This document shows positions 1-7,609 of a DNA stretch of 64,000 nucleotides, piece by piece. Source of the DNA: Pseudohaliea sp964438205 (GTDB lineage: Bacteria > Pseudomonadota > Gammaproteobacteria > Pseudomonadales > Halieaceae); NCBI GenBank assembly GCA_964438205.1, contig CAYTJQ010000013.1, forward strand, positions 1-64,000, read 5' to 3'. The translations under genes were made by a program, and so were the position numbers. Below the pieces are notes generated by a model. The model saw only the letters and a program-made list of their open reading frames with translations, was not told the DNA's origin and searched no databases. How positions within the stretch are numbered: the first letter of the stretch is position 1; each line of letters opens with the position of its first letter.

Positions 1-95
1 CGGGAACGGCGCGCGGCACCGCCGTGCTCGAGGACGTGATGAAGATCGGCAACCCCGATGAGGAGGCCTTCCGCAGCCTCTTCGAGCGCGAGTAA
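1..95 (+). CDS. C-terminal end of an unidentified protein (partial)
   Basis: An open frame enters from the left edge (first full codon at base 3) and stops at TAA 93-95. Only about 30 residues remain, ending in a charged tail (EEAFRSLFERE). The tail is too short to assign to a family, so I give no function. Its codon use matches the neighbouring real genes. The next gene lies on the opposite strand and converges with it, leaving only 24 bases between the two stop codons. Confidence 0.55.
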   Translation, partial: GTARGTAVLEDVMKIGNPDEEAFRSLFERE

Positions 96-119
96 GCCCC
101 TCTCTGCGCAGGACTTCGG

Positions 120-1373
120 CTACCGCCCCTTCACCACCGGGGGAATGCTGACTCTGCCGATCCGGTTGCTGCTGCTCTGGTGGATCAGCAGGTCCCCCTC
201 CCGCGTCACCCAGCCGTTGCGGATGATGCCGACCCCCGAGGGAATCGCCCAGCTCTGGAAACGTTCCGTCGCCGGGTCGAAGCGCACCAGCGCATCGGGG
301 CGCATGCCGGACTCGTTATACCAGACCACGTCGTCGATCACGGCCAGGGAATAGGGGTGGGATGTGGGCCCACTCGGCGACGGCCATTCGCGGGTCTCGC
401 CGCTTTCCGGGTCGAGACGGCCGATGCGGCCAAGGCTCGAGTTTACGTACCAGATCGTGCCGTCGCTGGCGATGTCGAGGCGGCGGATGCGCGTGCGTTC
501 GTCGGGGATGGGGAAGTAGGTGACCTCGAGGGTTTCCGGGTCCATGGCGCCGATTGCGTTGGTGCCGTTGTAGGCGACCCACAGACGCCCGTCGGGCCCG
601 ACCTTGATGCCGTAGGGACGGCGCCGGGTCTCGATCTCATCGACCTTGCCGGTGGCAGGATCGAGGCGGCCCAGCATGCCGGCGTGCTGCGCCGTGAAGT
701 AGAGCCTGCCGTTGGGATGGAAGATGGCCGTGTGCGGGTCACCGGCCCGCGTCGGGTACTCGGTGATGCGGCCCGTCGCCGGGTCCAGCCGGCCGATGGT
801 GGCGTTGCTGTTGCCCGTGTACCAGATACTGCCGTCACGGTGGGGCACGATGCTGTGCGGCCGCGCTGCCGGCGGCAGCCGGTATTCCGCCATGGCGCCC
901 GTCTCCGGGTCCAGGCGGCCGACCAGGCTGGCCCACATGCCCGTCCACCAGATGCTCCCGTCCGGCGCTTCCACCGGGTCCCGGGGACGCTGGCCCAGGG
1001 TGGGTACCAGCCACTCCTCGATAGTGATCCGCGTGTCGCCCGCGACGAGCGTCGGCCGCCGCGCCTCGCGCGCGGGGAAGTGCTCGGCGAGGTAGGTGGC
1101 AAGGGTATCGGCCTGCGGGTCCGCGAGGTCGATCATCGTATCGATCAACGCCCGCCACTCGGCGGCACTGTCAAAGCCGCCACTCCGCGGGATGTAAGCC
1201 GTGCTGTGGCAGCTGCTGCAGAGGCTCTCGACCAGGTGCCTGCCCGGCCCCGGTGGCAGGTCCTCCGCAGCTGACACGGACTGACCGGCGAGCCCCAGCA
1301 GGGCGCCCAGGGCGAGGGGGGCGCTGCCGGCAACGCCTGCACGGTGGAAGCGGCGTAGGCGGGGGAATGGCAT
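120..1373 (-). CDS. Secreted haem-c / Vgb-like beta-propeller protein (streptogramin-lyase family)
   Basis: 417 residues. The ATG at 1373 is preceded by a strong ribosome-binding site (GAGGAGGAGATCC); an upstream in-frame extension to 1724 looks like non-coding low-complexity sequence. Residues 1-35 are an export signal (RLRR, then a hydrophobic stretch ending VSAA). CSSCH at residues 52-56 is a c-type haem attachment motif. From about residue 110 to the end there are repeats of the form DGxIWxT...IGRLDPxTGxxxEY, the Vgb/NHL-type propeller. The family includes virginiamycin B lyase, but most members have no known substrate, and haem-bearing versions are not characterised to my knowledge. A second gene with the same domain order lies at 7610. 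Likely periplasmic; redox or lyase role inferred only. Confidence 0.8.
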   Translation of the reverse strand: MPFPRLRRFHRAGVAGSAPLALGALLGLAGQSVSAAEDLPPGPGRHLVESLCSSCHSTAYIPRSGGFDSAAEWRALIDTMIDLADPQADTLATYLAEHFPAREARRPTLVAGDTRITIEEWLVPTLGQRPRDPVEAPDGSIWWTGMWASLVGRLDPETGAMAEYRLPPAARPHSIVPHRDGSIWYTGNSNATIGRLDPATGRITEYPTRAGDPHTAIFHPNGRLYFTAQHAGMLGRLDPATGKVDEIETRRRPYGIKVGPDGRLWVAYNGTNAIGAMDPETLEVTYFPIPDERTRIRRLDIASDGTIWYVNSSLGRIGRLDPESGETREWPSPSGPTSHPYSLAVIDDVVWYNESGMRPDALVRFDPATERFQSWAIPSGVGIIRNGWVTREGDLLIHQSSSNRIGRVSIPPVVKGR

Positions 1374-1483
1374 GGATCTCCTCCTCGGGGCGGAACCGGT
1401 TCGACAGCATTGCGGGCGACCGTTATCGTCAGGGAGTGAAAGCCACAGGTCAACGACGGGCCCGGCGGCCCCGGAGTCTTCGC

Positions 1484-2212
1484 ATGCTCGCTTCGCTCCT
1501 CGGCGCCGCGGTCCTCGCCCTCGCCGCCTACGATGGCGTGGTGATCGGCCGCGCGCTCCTCGCCGGCGGTGAGCTCGCCCGGGACAGCAGCGCCTACCGC
1601 CAGCAGCCGGCCGACGCCACGGCCGCCCTGCTGGTCGTGGGCGACAGCACCGGCGTGGGTACCGGCGCCGCGGACCCGGCGGACAGCGTCGCCGGGCGGC
1701 TCGGCCGCGCCCTGCCAGAGACACGCATCGACAACCTCGCGGTCAACGGCGCGCTCACGGCGGACGTGCTGGGGCAGCTTCGCGATGCGCCGCTGTCGCG
1801 CTACGACGCGATCCTGGTCCAGGTGGGCGGCAACGACGCCCTGCGCTTCACACCCCTGGCACAACTGGAAACGGATATCGATGCGGTGCTCCGCCGGGCG
1901 AAGGAGCGCGCATCCTACACCGCGCTCATGAGCACCGGCGACCTCGGCGCCGCCCCCGCCCTGCCCTGGCCGGTCGCCGCGGTCTACAGCGCCCGCTCCC
2001 GCGCGGTGCGCGACCGTTTCCTCGCCGCCGCCCGCGAGCATGGCGCCGACTACGTGGACCTGTTCACCGGGGCGGGCGACAATGGCTTCCGGCAGGCGCC
2101 CGACCGCTACTACGCCCGCGACGGGCTGCACCTGTCCGGCGCGGGCTACGGCAGCTGGTACGACCGGCTGACCGCGGCGACCGCCCTGCCCGAACGCCTG
2201 CAAAATCGCTGA
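1484..2212 (+). CDS. SGNH/GDSL-family hydrolase, membrane-anchored or secreted
   Basis: 242 residues from ATG 1484, which has GGAG seven bases upstream. A GTG at 1436 is also in frame and would add an Arg-rich stretch before the hydrophobic helix, so the start is not certain. Residues 2-20 form a hydrophobic segment (signal or anchor). The four SGNH blocks are visible: VVGDSTGVG with nucleophile Ser55, VNGA (Asn near 88), VGGND with Asn117, and DGLHLSGAGY giving Asp213 and His216. The family comprises esterases, lipases and acyl-transfer enzymes; the substrate cannot be read from sequence. It is divergent from the haem/propeller gene (110-base shared upstream region) and only 10 bases from the peptidase gene downstream, so the two probably form an operon. 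Confidence 0.8.
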   Translation: MLASLLGAAVLALAAYDGVVIGRALLAGGELARDSSAYRQQPADATAALLVVGDSTGVGTGAADPADSVAGRLGRALPETRIDNLAVNGALTADVLGQLRDAPLSRYDAILVQVGGNDALRFTPLAQLETDIDAVLRRAKERASYTALMSTGDLGAAPALPWPVAAVYSARSRAVRDRFLAAAREHGADYVDLFTGAGDNGFRQAPDRYYARDGLHLSGAGYGSWYDRLTAATALPERLQNR

Positions 2213-2222
2213 AGGAACCCCT

Positions 2223-3554
2223 ATGCACAAACGCTTTCTCGCTCCCCTGTGCCTCGCCCTCGGCCTGCCGCTGCTGGCCCATGCCGAGGCCGACACACCG
2301 ACACGCCCGATTCCCGAGCCGACCGCCTTCGTCAGCGAGCACCGCGGTACCTTCAACGGCCAGGCGCTCAGCTACGAAGCCCGCGCCGGCGAGACCTACC
2401 TGCGCGACGCCGACGGCGAGCCCACGGCCAGCATCTTCAGCTTTGCCTACCTGGCCAAGGACGGCGGCGAAGACCGGCCGGTCACCTTCGTCTGGAACGG
2501 CGGCCCGGGTTCGGCCTCCCTGTGGCTGCACATGGGCAGCTTCGGACCCAAGCGCGTCGTGGTGCCGAGCGATGCCAGCCACCCGGGCGTGCCGCCCTAC
2601 CCCATCGTCGACGCCACCGAGACGATCCTCGATATCACCGACCTCGTCTTCGTCGACCCGGTCGGCACCGGTTATTCGCGCGCCCTCGGCGACCACGAGA
2701 GCACGGAGTTCTGGGGGCTGACCGAGGACGCCGAGTCCATGGCGGCATTCATCAGGCGCTGGCTGAGCGCCAACGGCCGCTGGAACTCGCCGAAGTTCCT
2801 CCTCGGCGAGAGCTTCGGCACCACGCGGGCAGCCCTGGTCGCAAAACTCCTCGAGGACGAGTACCGCGTCGCCCTGAACGGCCTGGTCCTGATCTCCCAG
2901 GCTCTCGACTACGCCGGGTCCTCGCCCTACGTGCGCGACAACCTGATCTCCTACGTGACCTACGTNNNNNNNNNNNNNNNNNNNNNNNNNNNNNNNNNNN
3001 NNNNNNNNNNNNNNNNNNNNNNNNNNNNNNNNNNNNNNNNNNNNNNNNNNNNNNNNNNNNNNNNNCTCAACGACGCGCGCTATACCGCCGAGCCGGTCGA
3101 CACCCTCGCCGCCCGCCCGGAGAACGACGCGGCGAGCGATGCGTTCTCCGCCGCCTTCACCGGATCCCTGCTGAGTTACCTCCACGGCGAGCTCGGCGTG
3201 GACTGGGAACGCCCCTACCTGTCACCGGCGGACCCGGAGCTCTCCGATCACTGGAACTGGAGCCGCAAGGCACCGGGGGAAACCTGGGAACCGCACTGGG
3301 TCAATACGGCGCGGGACCTCGCCCGCGCCCTTGAGGCGAACCCGGCGCTACGGGTCTTCGTCGCCGGCGGCTACCACGACCTGGTGACGCCGTTCTTCGA
3401 CGCCGAGTTCACGCTGCGCCGCCACGGCATCGGCGCGGAGCGGGTGGATTTCCGCTTCTACCACGGCGGTCACATGATGTACGTGCACGAGCCGTCTCGG
3501 CAGGCGCTGCTCGGGGACGTGCGTGCCTTCATGAACGGGGCACTGCGCGACTAG
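2223..3554 (+). CDS. Secreted serine carboxypeptidase, peptidase family S10 (interrupted by assembly gap)
   Basis: ATG 2223 has AAGGA upstream. Residues 1-21 are a signal peptide ending AHA. S10 hallmarks are present: WNGGPGSAS at residues 91-99 (oxyanion-hole region), GESFGTTR with nucleophile Ser197, a C-terminal GYHDLVTP segment holding the catalytic Asp, and GGHMMY with the catalytic His. It should remove C-terminal amino acids from peptides in the periplasm or outside the cell. A 100-base N run falls after NLISYVTY. Bacterial S10 enzymes normally have roughly 80-100 residues there, so the real missing DNA is probably longer than the 33 codons the gap represents, and the in-frame join may be chance. 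Both flanks clearly belong to one gene. Confidence 0.85.
   Translation: MHKRFLAPLCLALGLPLLAHAEADTPTRPIPEPTAFVSEHRGTFNGQALSYEARAGETYLRDADGEPTASIFSFAYLAKDGGEDRPVTFVWNGGPGSASLWLHMGSFGPKRVVVPSDASHPGVPPYPIVDATETILDITDLVFVDPVGTGYSRALGDHESTEFWGLTEDAESMAAFIRRWLSANGRWNSPKFLLGESFGTTRAALVAKLLEDEYRVALNGLVLISQALDYAGSSPYVRDNLISYVTYXXXXXXXXXXXXXXXXXXXXXXXXXXXXXXXXXXLNDARYTAEPVDTLAARPENDAASDAFSAAFTGSLLSYLHGELGVDWERPYLSPADPELSDHWNWSRKAPGETWEPHWVNTARDLARALEANPALRVFVAGGYHDLVTPFFDAEFTLRRHGIGAERVDFRFYHGGHMMYVHEPSRQALLGDVRAFMNGALRD
2966..3065. other. Assembly gap (100 N) inside the S10 peptidase gene
   Basis: Exactly 100 unknown bases, the conventional placeholder for a gap of unknown size. A second gap of the same length lies at 20422-20521, supporting a placeholder rather than a measured length. 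Confidence 0.98.
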
Positions 3555-3575
3555 CGCGCGCATAGTGCCCTGACC

Positions 3576-3812
3576 TCACGCGCTGTGACTGCCGTCGCAG
3601 CGCGGCGCATCCCCGGTCGCCTTGCAGGCGCAGAAGAACACCTTCCCCGCCTCCGTCGCCGTGTACTTGACCGGGGTGATGTCCGTACCGCGGTGCGAGC
3701 CATCACAGAAGGGCTGTGACGCACTGCGCCCGCAGGCACACCAGAAGTAGTCCCCACCCGCCTCCACCTCGACGGGGATCGGCCGATCCCCGGCTCTCAC
3801 TGCCTCTGTCAT
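3576..3812 (-). CDS. Tandem CDGSH-type iron-sulfur protein
   Basis: 78 residues starting at ATG 3812 with GGAG upstream (AAGGAGCGACC). Two CDGSH iron-sulfur motifs are present: CACGRSASQPFCDGSH and CACKATGDAPRCDGSH, each able to bind a [2Fe-2S] cluster through three Cys and one His. The length and two-motif layout match bacterial relatives of the mitoNEET/Miner2 family, which transfer electrons or clusters; the partner is unknown. A longer in-frame start at 3920 lacks support. It converges with the peptidase gene (21 bases between stops) and is divergent from the TonB receptor gene at 3977, with the first copy of the putative TetR operator between them. Confidence 0.88.
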   Translation of the reverse strand: MTEAVRAGDRPIPVEVEAGGDYFWCACGRSASQPFCDGSHRGTDITPVKYTATEAGKVFFCACKATGDAPRCDGSHSA

Positions 3813-3871
3813 GGTCGCTCCTTCTGCCGCCCCGGTGCGCAAATGCTTCGCAATCGTGCCATGCACTTGCA

Positions 3872-3891
3872 AATCAAACAACTGCTTGGTA
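3872..3891. promoter_or_regulatory. Putative TetR operator, copy 1
   Basis: AATCAAACAACTGCTTGGTA. It agrees at 17 of 20 positions with copy 2 (7525-7544) and shares the GCTTGGTW core with copy 3 (12110-12129). It lies about 85 bases before the TonB receptor start and about 60 bases before the CDGSH gene start. Binding by the TetR protein encoded at 6372 is inferred. Confidence 0.55.
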
Positions 3892-3976
3892 GGTTGAAAT
3901 CGCGCGGTCTGGCCGCGCACGCGGTGCTTCAGGCACCACGGCTGATAACCATAATGCGAAAGCCAGGAGATACACG

Positions 3977-6274
3977 ATGAAGACCCCCTACCCTGACCGT
4001 CGTCCGCTGTGCCAGGCGATTCTCCTCGCCTCGCTCACCGCCACACCCGCCATCGCCGCCGCCCAGGTTCCCGCCGGGGAAACGGGCTTTGCCGGCATCG
4101 AGGAAGTGATCGTCACCGCACGGAAGCGGGAGGAAAGCGTGCAGAACACGCCGGTGTCCATGGTCGCCGTCGGAGCCGAGGGCCTGAAGGCCCGCTCCGT
4201 CGACAGCTTCGGGCGCCTCGGCGAGGTCGCGCCCAATATCGAGATCAACGGGGGTATCCCCAACGGCGGCGGCAGCGCCACGCAGATCTTTATCCGCGGT
4301 ATCGGCCAGGATGACTACTCGTTCCCCAACGAGCCGGGTGTCGGCCTGTACATCGACGATGTCTATATCTCCCGCAGTGCGGCGGCCGACTTCGGCTTCA
4401 TGGACATCGAGCGCATCGAGATCCTCCGCGGCCCGCAGGGCACGCTCTACGGCCGCAATACGATCGGCGGCGCGGTCAAGATCGTCACCCGCAAGCCCGA
4501 GGGCACGAACAGCGGTGAGGTTGGCGTGACCGTGGGCCGCTACGACCGCCTCGACGTCTACGCCAACTACGACATGGCCCTCACGGACAACCTCGCCGCC
4601 AAGTTCGCTGTCGCCACCTTCAACCGCGACGGGCTGGGCACCAACCTCATCGGCCAGGACCTCGGCGAGGACGACGAGATCGATGCGCGCGCCAGCTTCC
4701 GCTGGGAGGCCAGCGACACGCTGGAGGTCCTGTTCACCGCCGACTACATGAAGCAGGAGCAGGCCGGGCCGGCGGGCTCCATGGTCCGCTTCGACCCCCT
4801 CGACCCCGGCACCGACAGCCTCATCAACGACCTGCTAGCGCCGCCGGTGGTCGAGGAGTTCAACCTGCAGCCGCCCTTCGATCGCTACGGCGAGGCGTGG
4901 GTGAAAACCCTCGATGACTGTGACAAGTGCGTGTACGACTCGGGCGGTACGGTAGAGACCCGCGACGACGGGGAGATCTGGGGCGCGTCGCTCACCGTCA
5001 ACAAGACCGTGGGCGACAACCTGTTCCGCTCGATCACCGCCGTGCGCGACTACGACATCGACATCCGCCGCGACTCGGAGCACACGCCCTTCGACATCGT
5101 GCAGGTGGACAACCCGGAGACGTTCACGCAGTACACGCAGGAGTTCCAGTGGAACGGCACGGGGATGGACGGCAAGCTCGACTACGTCCTCGGCGTGTTC
5201 GGCCTCTACGAGGACGGTGACAGCGAGCTCTTCGCGCCGCTCCTGTCCGGGCTGTTCGAGGTCACCGGCGGTCTCGCCGACAACACCGCCTTCATCACCG
5301 CCGAGTACGAAGCCTACTCCGTCGCGGCCTACGCCGAGGCGACCTACGCGCTGTCGGACCGGCTTGCGCTGACGCTCGGCGGGCGCTTCACCCACGACGA
5401 CAAGGAGTACATCTACGGCCTGTCGCGCCCCGAATCCGGCCAGGTGCCCCTGCCGCCGGAACGGCTGGCGGACGACTGGACCGAGTTCCTGCCCAAGGTG
5501 GGGCTGGAGTTTCAGCAGTCCGACGATCTCCTCTGGTACGCCAACGCATCGCGCGGTTACAAGGCCGGCGGCTACAACTCCCGCGCTCTGTCCGGCATTG
5601 CGCCGAAAGCCTATGACCCGGAGTTCGTCGACGTTTACGAGGTCGGCTTCAAGTCGAGCTGGGCAGACAATACGGTGACGCTGAACGGCGCCTTCTTCTA
5701 CAACGAATACACGGACATCCAGCTGCTCGCAGTGCTCGACCTGGGCGGCGGCAACGTGGAAACGGTGATCGAGAACGCCGGTGAGGCCACGATCGTCGGC
5801 GGCGAGCTGGAATTCCAGTGGATGCCCACGGCGAACTGGAACTTCTCCGGCGGCATCGGCCTGCTGGACGCCGAGTACGACGACGTCGGTGCATCGGCGG
5901 CCAGCGCGGGGATCGCCGAGAGCAACGAGCTGATCAACGCACCGGAGCTCAGCGCAAACCTGTCCGGCGAGTACCGCTTCCCGCTCGCCAGCGGCGACCT
6001 CGCACTCCGCGCCGACATGATCTACCGGGACGATCAATATCGCGATGCCGTGAACACCCCCGAGCTGCAAGCCGACGCCTACACGCTCTGGAACGGCCGG
6101 GTGACCTGGACCTCGGCAAGCGAGCGCTGGGAGGTGGCGGGCTTCGTCACCAACATCACCGACGAGATCTTCGTGACCAACGGCGTCTCGGTGCTCGGCC
6201 TCGGCTACGTCGAGGCCTACTACAGCCGGCCTCGGGAGTGGGGCCTGTCGGTCACCATGAATTTCGGGAGCTGA
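3977..6274 (+). CDS. TonB-dependent outer-membrane receptor (substrate unknown)
   Basis: 765 residues; ATG 3977 has AGGAG upstream (CCAGGAGATACACG). Signal peptide residues 1-29 (ending IAAA), then a TonB box EEVIVTA at residues 42-48. The plug domain shows the usual IRGIGQDD and ERIEILRGPQGTLYGRNTIGGAV motifs, followed by a beta-barrel that ends with the strand EWGLSVTMNF. It belongs to the broad receptor class common in sphingomonads and marine gammaproteobacteria, whose members import complex organic molecules as well as iron chelates. No siderophore genes are nearby. It is surrounded by CoA ligase, P450, thiolase and haem/propeller genes, so an organic substrate is more likely (inference). 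A terminator follows its stop. Confidence 0.9.
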   Translation: MKTPYPDRRPLCQAILLASLTATPAIAAAQVPAGETGFAGIEEVIVTARKREESVQNTPVSMVAVGAEGLKARSVDSFGRLGEVAPNIEINGGIPNGGGSATQIFIRGIGQDDYSFPNEPGVGLYIDDVYISRSAAADFGFMDIERIEILRGPQGTLYGRNTIGGAVKIVTRKPEGTNSGEVGVTVGRYDRLDVYANYDMALTDNLAAKFAVATFNRDGLGTNLIGQDLGEDDEIDARASFRWEASDTLEVLFTADYMKQEQAGPAGSMVRFDPLDPGTDSLINDLLAPPVVEEFNLQPPFDRYGEAWVKTLDDCDKCVYDSGGTVETRDDGEIWGASLTVNKTVGDNLFRSITAVRDYDIDIRRDSEHTPFDIVQVDNPETFTQYTQEFQWNGTGMDGKLDYVLGVFGLYEDGDSELFAPLLSGLFEVTGGLADNTAFITAEYEAYSVAAYAEATYALSDRLALTLGGRFTHDDKEYIYGLSRPESGQVPLPPERLADDWTEFLPKVGLEFQQSDDLLWYANASRGYKAGGYNSRALSGIAPKAYDPEFVDVYEVGFKSSWADNTVTLNGAFFYNEYTDIQLLAVLDLGGGNVETVIENAGEATIVGGELEFQWMPTANWNFSGGIGLLDAEYDDVGASAASAGIAESNELINAPELSANLSGEYRFPLASGDLALRADMIYRDDQYRDAVNTPELQADAYTLWNGRVTWTSASERWEVAGFVTNITDEIFVTNGVSVLGLGYVEAYYSRPREWGLSVTMNFGS

Positions 6275-6295
6275 GGCGCAGCTCCCTCCCCTGGG

Positions 6296-6326
6296 CGCCA
6301 CCGTTCGGGGTGGCGTCTTTTTTTTT
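6296..6326 (+). terminator. Rho-independent terminator after the TonB receptor
   Basis: A seven-base-pair stem CGCCACC/GGTGGCG with a six-base loop (GTTCGG) is followed by TCTTTTTTTTT. It sits 22 bases after the receptor stop codon. Confidence 0.9.
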
Positions 6327-6371
6327 GACCGTCTTTTTTGACCGCCTGCTTTTGTCCGCTTGCGGGCCGCG

Positions 6372-6971
6372 TCAGGCGGCCGGGTCAAGCTGGAGGCGGA
6401 AGGCATCGACGATGCCGCGGGCGATACTCGCCGGGGTGTCGCTGCCGCCGGGCTGGTACCAGGTGGGCGTCCAGTTGAGCGCCCCGAGCAGGGAGAGACG
6501 GAAGATGCCCGGGCTTACCGCCTCCGGCAGCGGCAGCGCCGCGACCAGCTCCCGGAAGATCGCCTCGTAACCGTCGCGCTGGCGCAGCAGCGTTGCCCGC
6601 ACCTCGCCGTCGAAATGGCTCGGGAACTGCGGCGTGATCACCTGTGAGAAAGGGCTCGGGCCGAGCAGGACCTCGAGGTGCGCACGGCAGGCCGCCGCCA
6701 TGCGGTCCCAGGGGAGCTTGCCCGCAGCCGCGAGCGCCGCTTCCACCGCCTCGGTGACCTGCGCGACACCGCGCGCATGGGCCTCCAGCAGGAGTTCTTC
6801 CTTGGAGGCGAAATGGTAATAGAGAGAGCCGGAAAGAATTCCCACCTGCTGGGCGATGTCGCGGATGGACGTGGCCGCGTAACCCTTGCTGGCGAAGAGC
6901 CCGGCGGCCGCTTCCAGTACGTCGTCCCGGCGGTTGCCGCGGTCGCTGAGTGCTGCCCTGCCTTTCGCCAC
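6372..6971 (-). CDS. TetR/AcrR-family transcriptional regulator
   Basis: 199 residues, starting with GTG at 6971 (MAKGRAAL). Residues about 15-60 are a TetR helix-turn-helix domain: VLEAAAGLFASKGYAATSIRDIAQQVGI, then SGSLYYHFASKEELL. The rest is the variable ligand-binding domain, here with LNWTPTWYQPGG, a sequence type seen in TetR proteins controlling acyl-CoA or steroid/terpenoid catabolism. It lies 19 bases downstream of the cupin gene on the same strand, so it is probably cotranscribed from the promoter holding operator copy 2 and would repress itself. It likely also controls the receptor at 3977 and the P450/ligase pair at 12 kb. The ligand may be a CoA ester (inference). Confidence 0.9.
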   Translation of the reverse strand: MAKGRAALSDRGNRRDDVLEAAAGLFASKGYAATSIRDIAQQVGILSGSLYYHFASKEELLLEAHARGVAQVTEAVEAALAAAGKLPWDRMAAACRAHLEVLLGPSPFSQVITPQFPSHFDGEVRATLLRQRDGYEAIFRELVAALPLPEAVSPGIFRLSLLGALNWTPTWYQPGGSDTPASIARGIVDAFRLQLDPAA

Positions 6972-6990
6972 GTTCCGTCCCGGCTCGAAG

Positions 6991-7446
6991 TCAGGGCTGA
7001 TAATACTGCTTGAAGAAGTCGAGGGTAAGCGTGTCGATGACGTTGTCGTCCTCGTCGAGGATATCGAGCATCTCCGGCCCCGTGCCCTGGAAGCTCGCGT
7101 AGACCATCATGCCCTGCTCCGACGAGTAGGGCGTGTGGGCGCTGCCGGGAGGCTCGTAGGAAAAGGTGCCGGGGAAATGCAGCTCCTCACCCTCGCGGTA
7201 GCCCCAGAGCCCCTCCAGCGTTAGCGCCACGGCGGTGCAGCGGTGGTTGTGCTTGGCGAACTCCTTGTGCGGGTCCTGGCGGAAGAGGAAATCCACGCGG
7301 TGGCGTTTCTCATCGACGGTGAGCACCTTGATGTAGTTGCCCGGCTGGCCGTCGACTTCCCGCCAGTCGATCAGGTTGCTGTTGACGTTCTCGATCTCGC
7401 CGAAGCGGGTGCGCAGGGTGTCCTCAAGTACGTTGATCGCAGTCAC
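6991..7446 (-). CDS. Cupin-fold protein, possible metal-dependent dioxygenase (ChrR / dihydroxyacetophenone dioxygenase-like)
   Basis: 151 residues from GTG 7446 with AGGTAGAG upstream; a longer in-frame start at 7623 would run through the divergent promoter and is rejected. The cupin core holds likely metal ligands in KHNHRC and in the PPGSAHTP loop. The closest family I recognise is the short ChrR-type cupins, including proteins annotated as 2,4'-dihydroxyacetophenone dioxygenases, which cleave C-C bonds using Fe. Substrate is not readable. It is first in a two-gene operon with the TetR regulator and is divergent from the second haem/propeller gene. Its position under the shared operator suggests a catabolic role. 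Confidence 0.7.
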   Translation of the reverse strand: MTAINVLEDTLRTRFGEIENVNSNLIDWREVDGQPGNYIKVLTVDEKRHRVDFLFRQDPHKEFAKHNHRCTAVALTLEGLWGYREGEELHFPGTFSYEPPGSAHTPYSSEQGMMVYASFQGTGPEMLDILDEDDNVIDTLTLDFFKQYYQP

Positions 7447-7524
7447 GGTCTCTACCTCGTTAGCTCTCTTATCGGTGGGTCCTGGTCGGTATGGCCTGAC
7501 GCCAGGTGCCGGCGGCCGGCCTAT

Positions 7525-7544
7525 AATCAACCAATCGCTTGGTA
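7525..7544. promoter_or_regulatory. Putative TetR operator, copy 2
   Basis: AATCAACCAATCGCTTGGTA, an imperfect inverted repeat (AAYCAA...GCTTGGTW) midway between the divergent cupin (start 7446) and haem/propeller (start 7610) genes. Nearly identical to copy 1 at 3872; the right half matches copy 3 at 12110. It overlaps the AT-rich stretch CTATAATCAA, which resembles a -10 element, so repression by promoter blocking is plausible. Confidence 0.6.
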
Positions 7545-7609
7545 GCCTCAGTATAACCTGATATATTTTTCGCCCTCCACCCAGATCACCGGGACTGAGG
7601 ACGCGAACA

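Noticed and set aside
3977..6274. Siderophore receptor assignment
   Set aside because: There are no siderophore synthesis, ferric reductase or Fur-box-like sequences nearby; the genes around it are catabolic.
4835..6406. 523-residue open frame on the minus strand
   Set aside because: It is antisense to the TonB receptor gene; GC-rich codon third positions keep this frame open. No domain and no ribosome-binding site.
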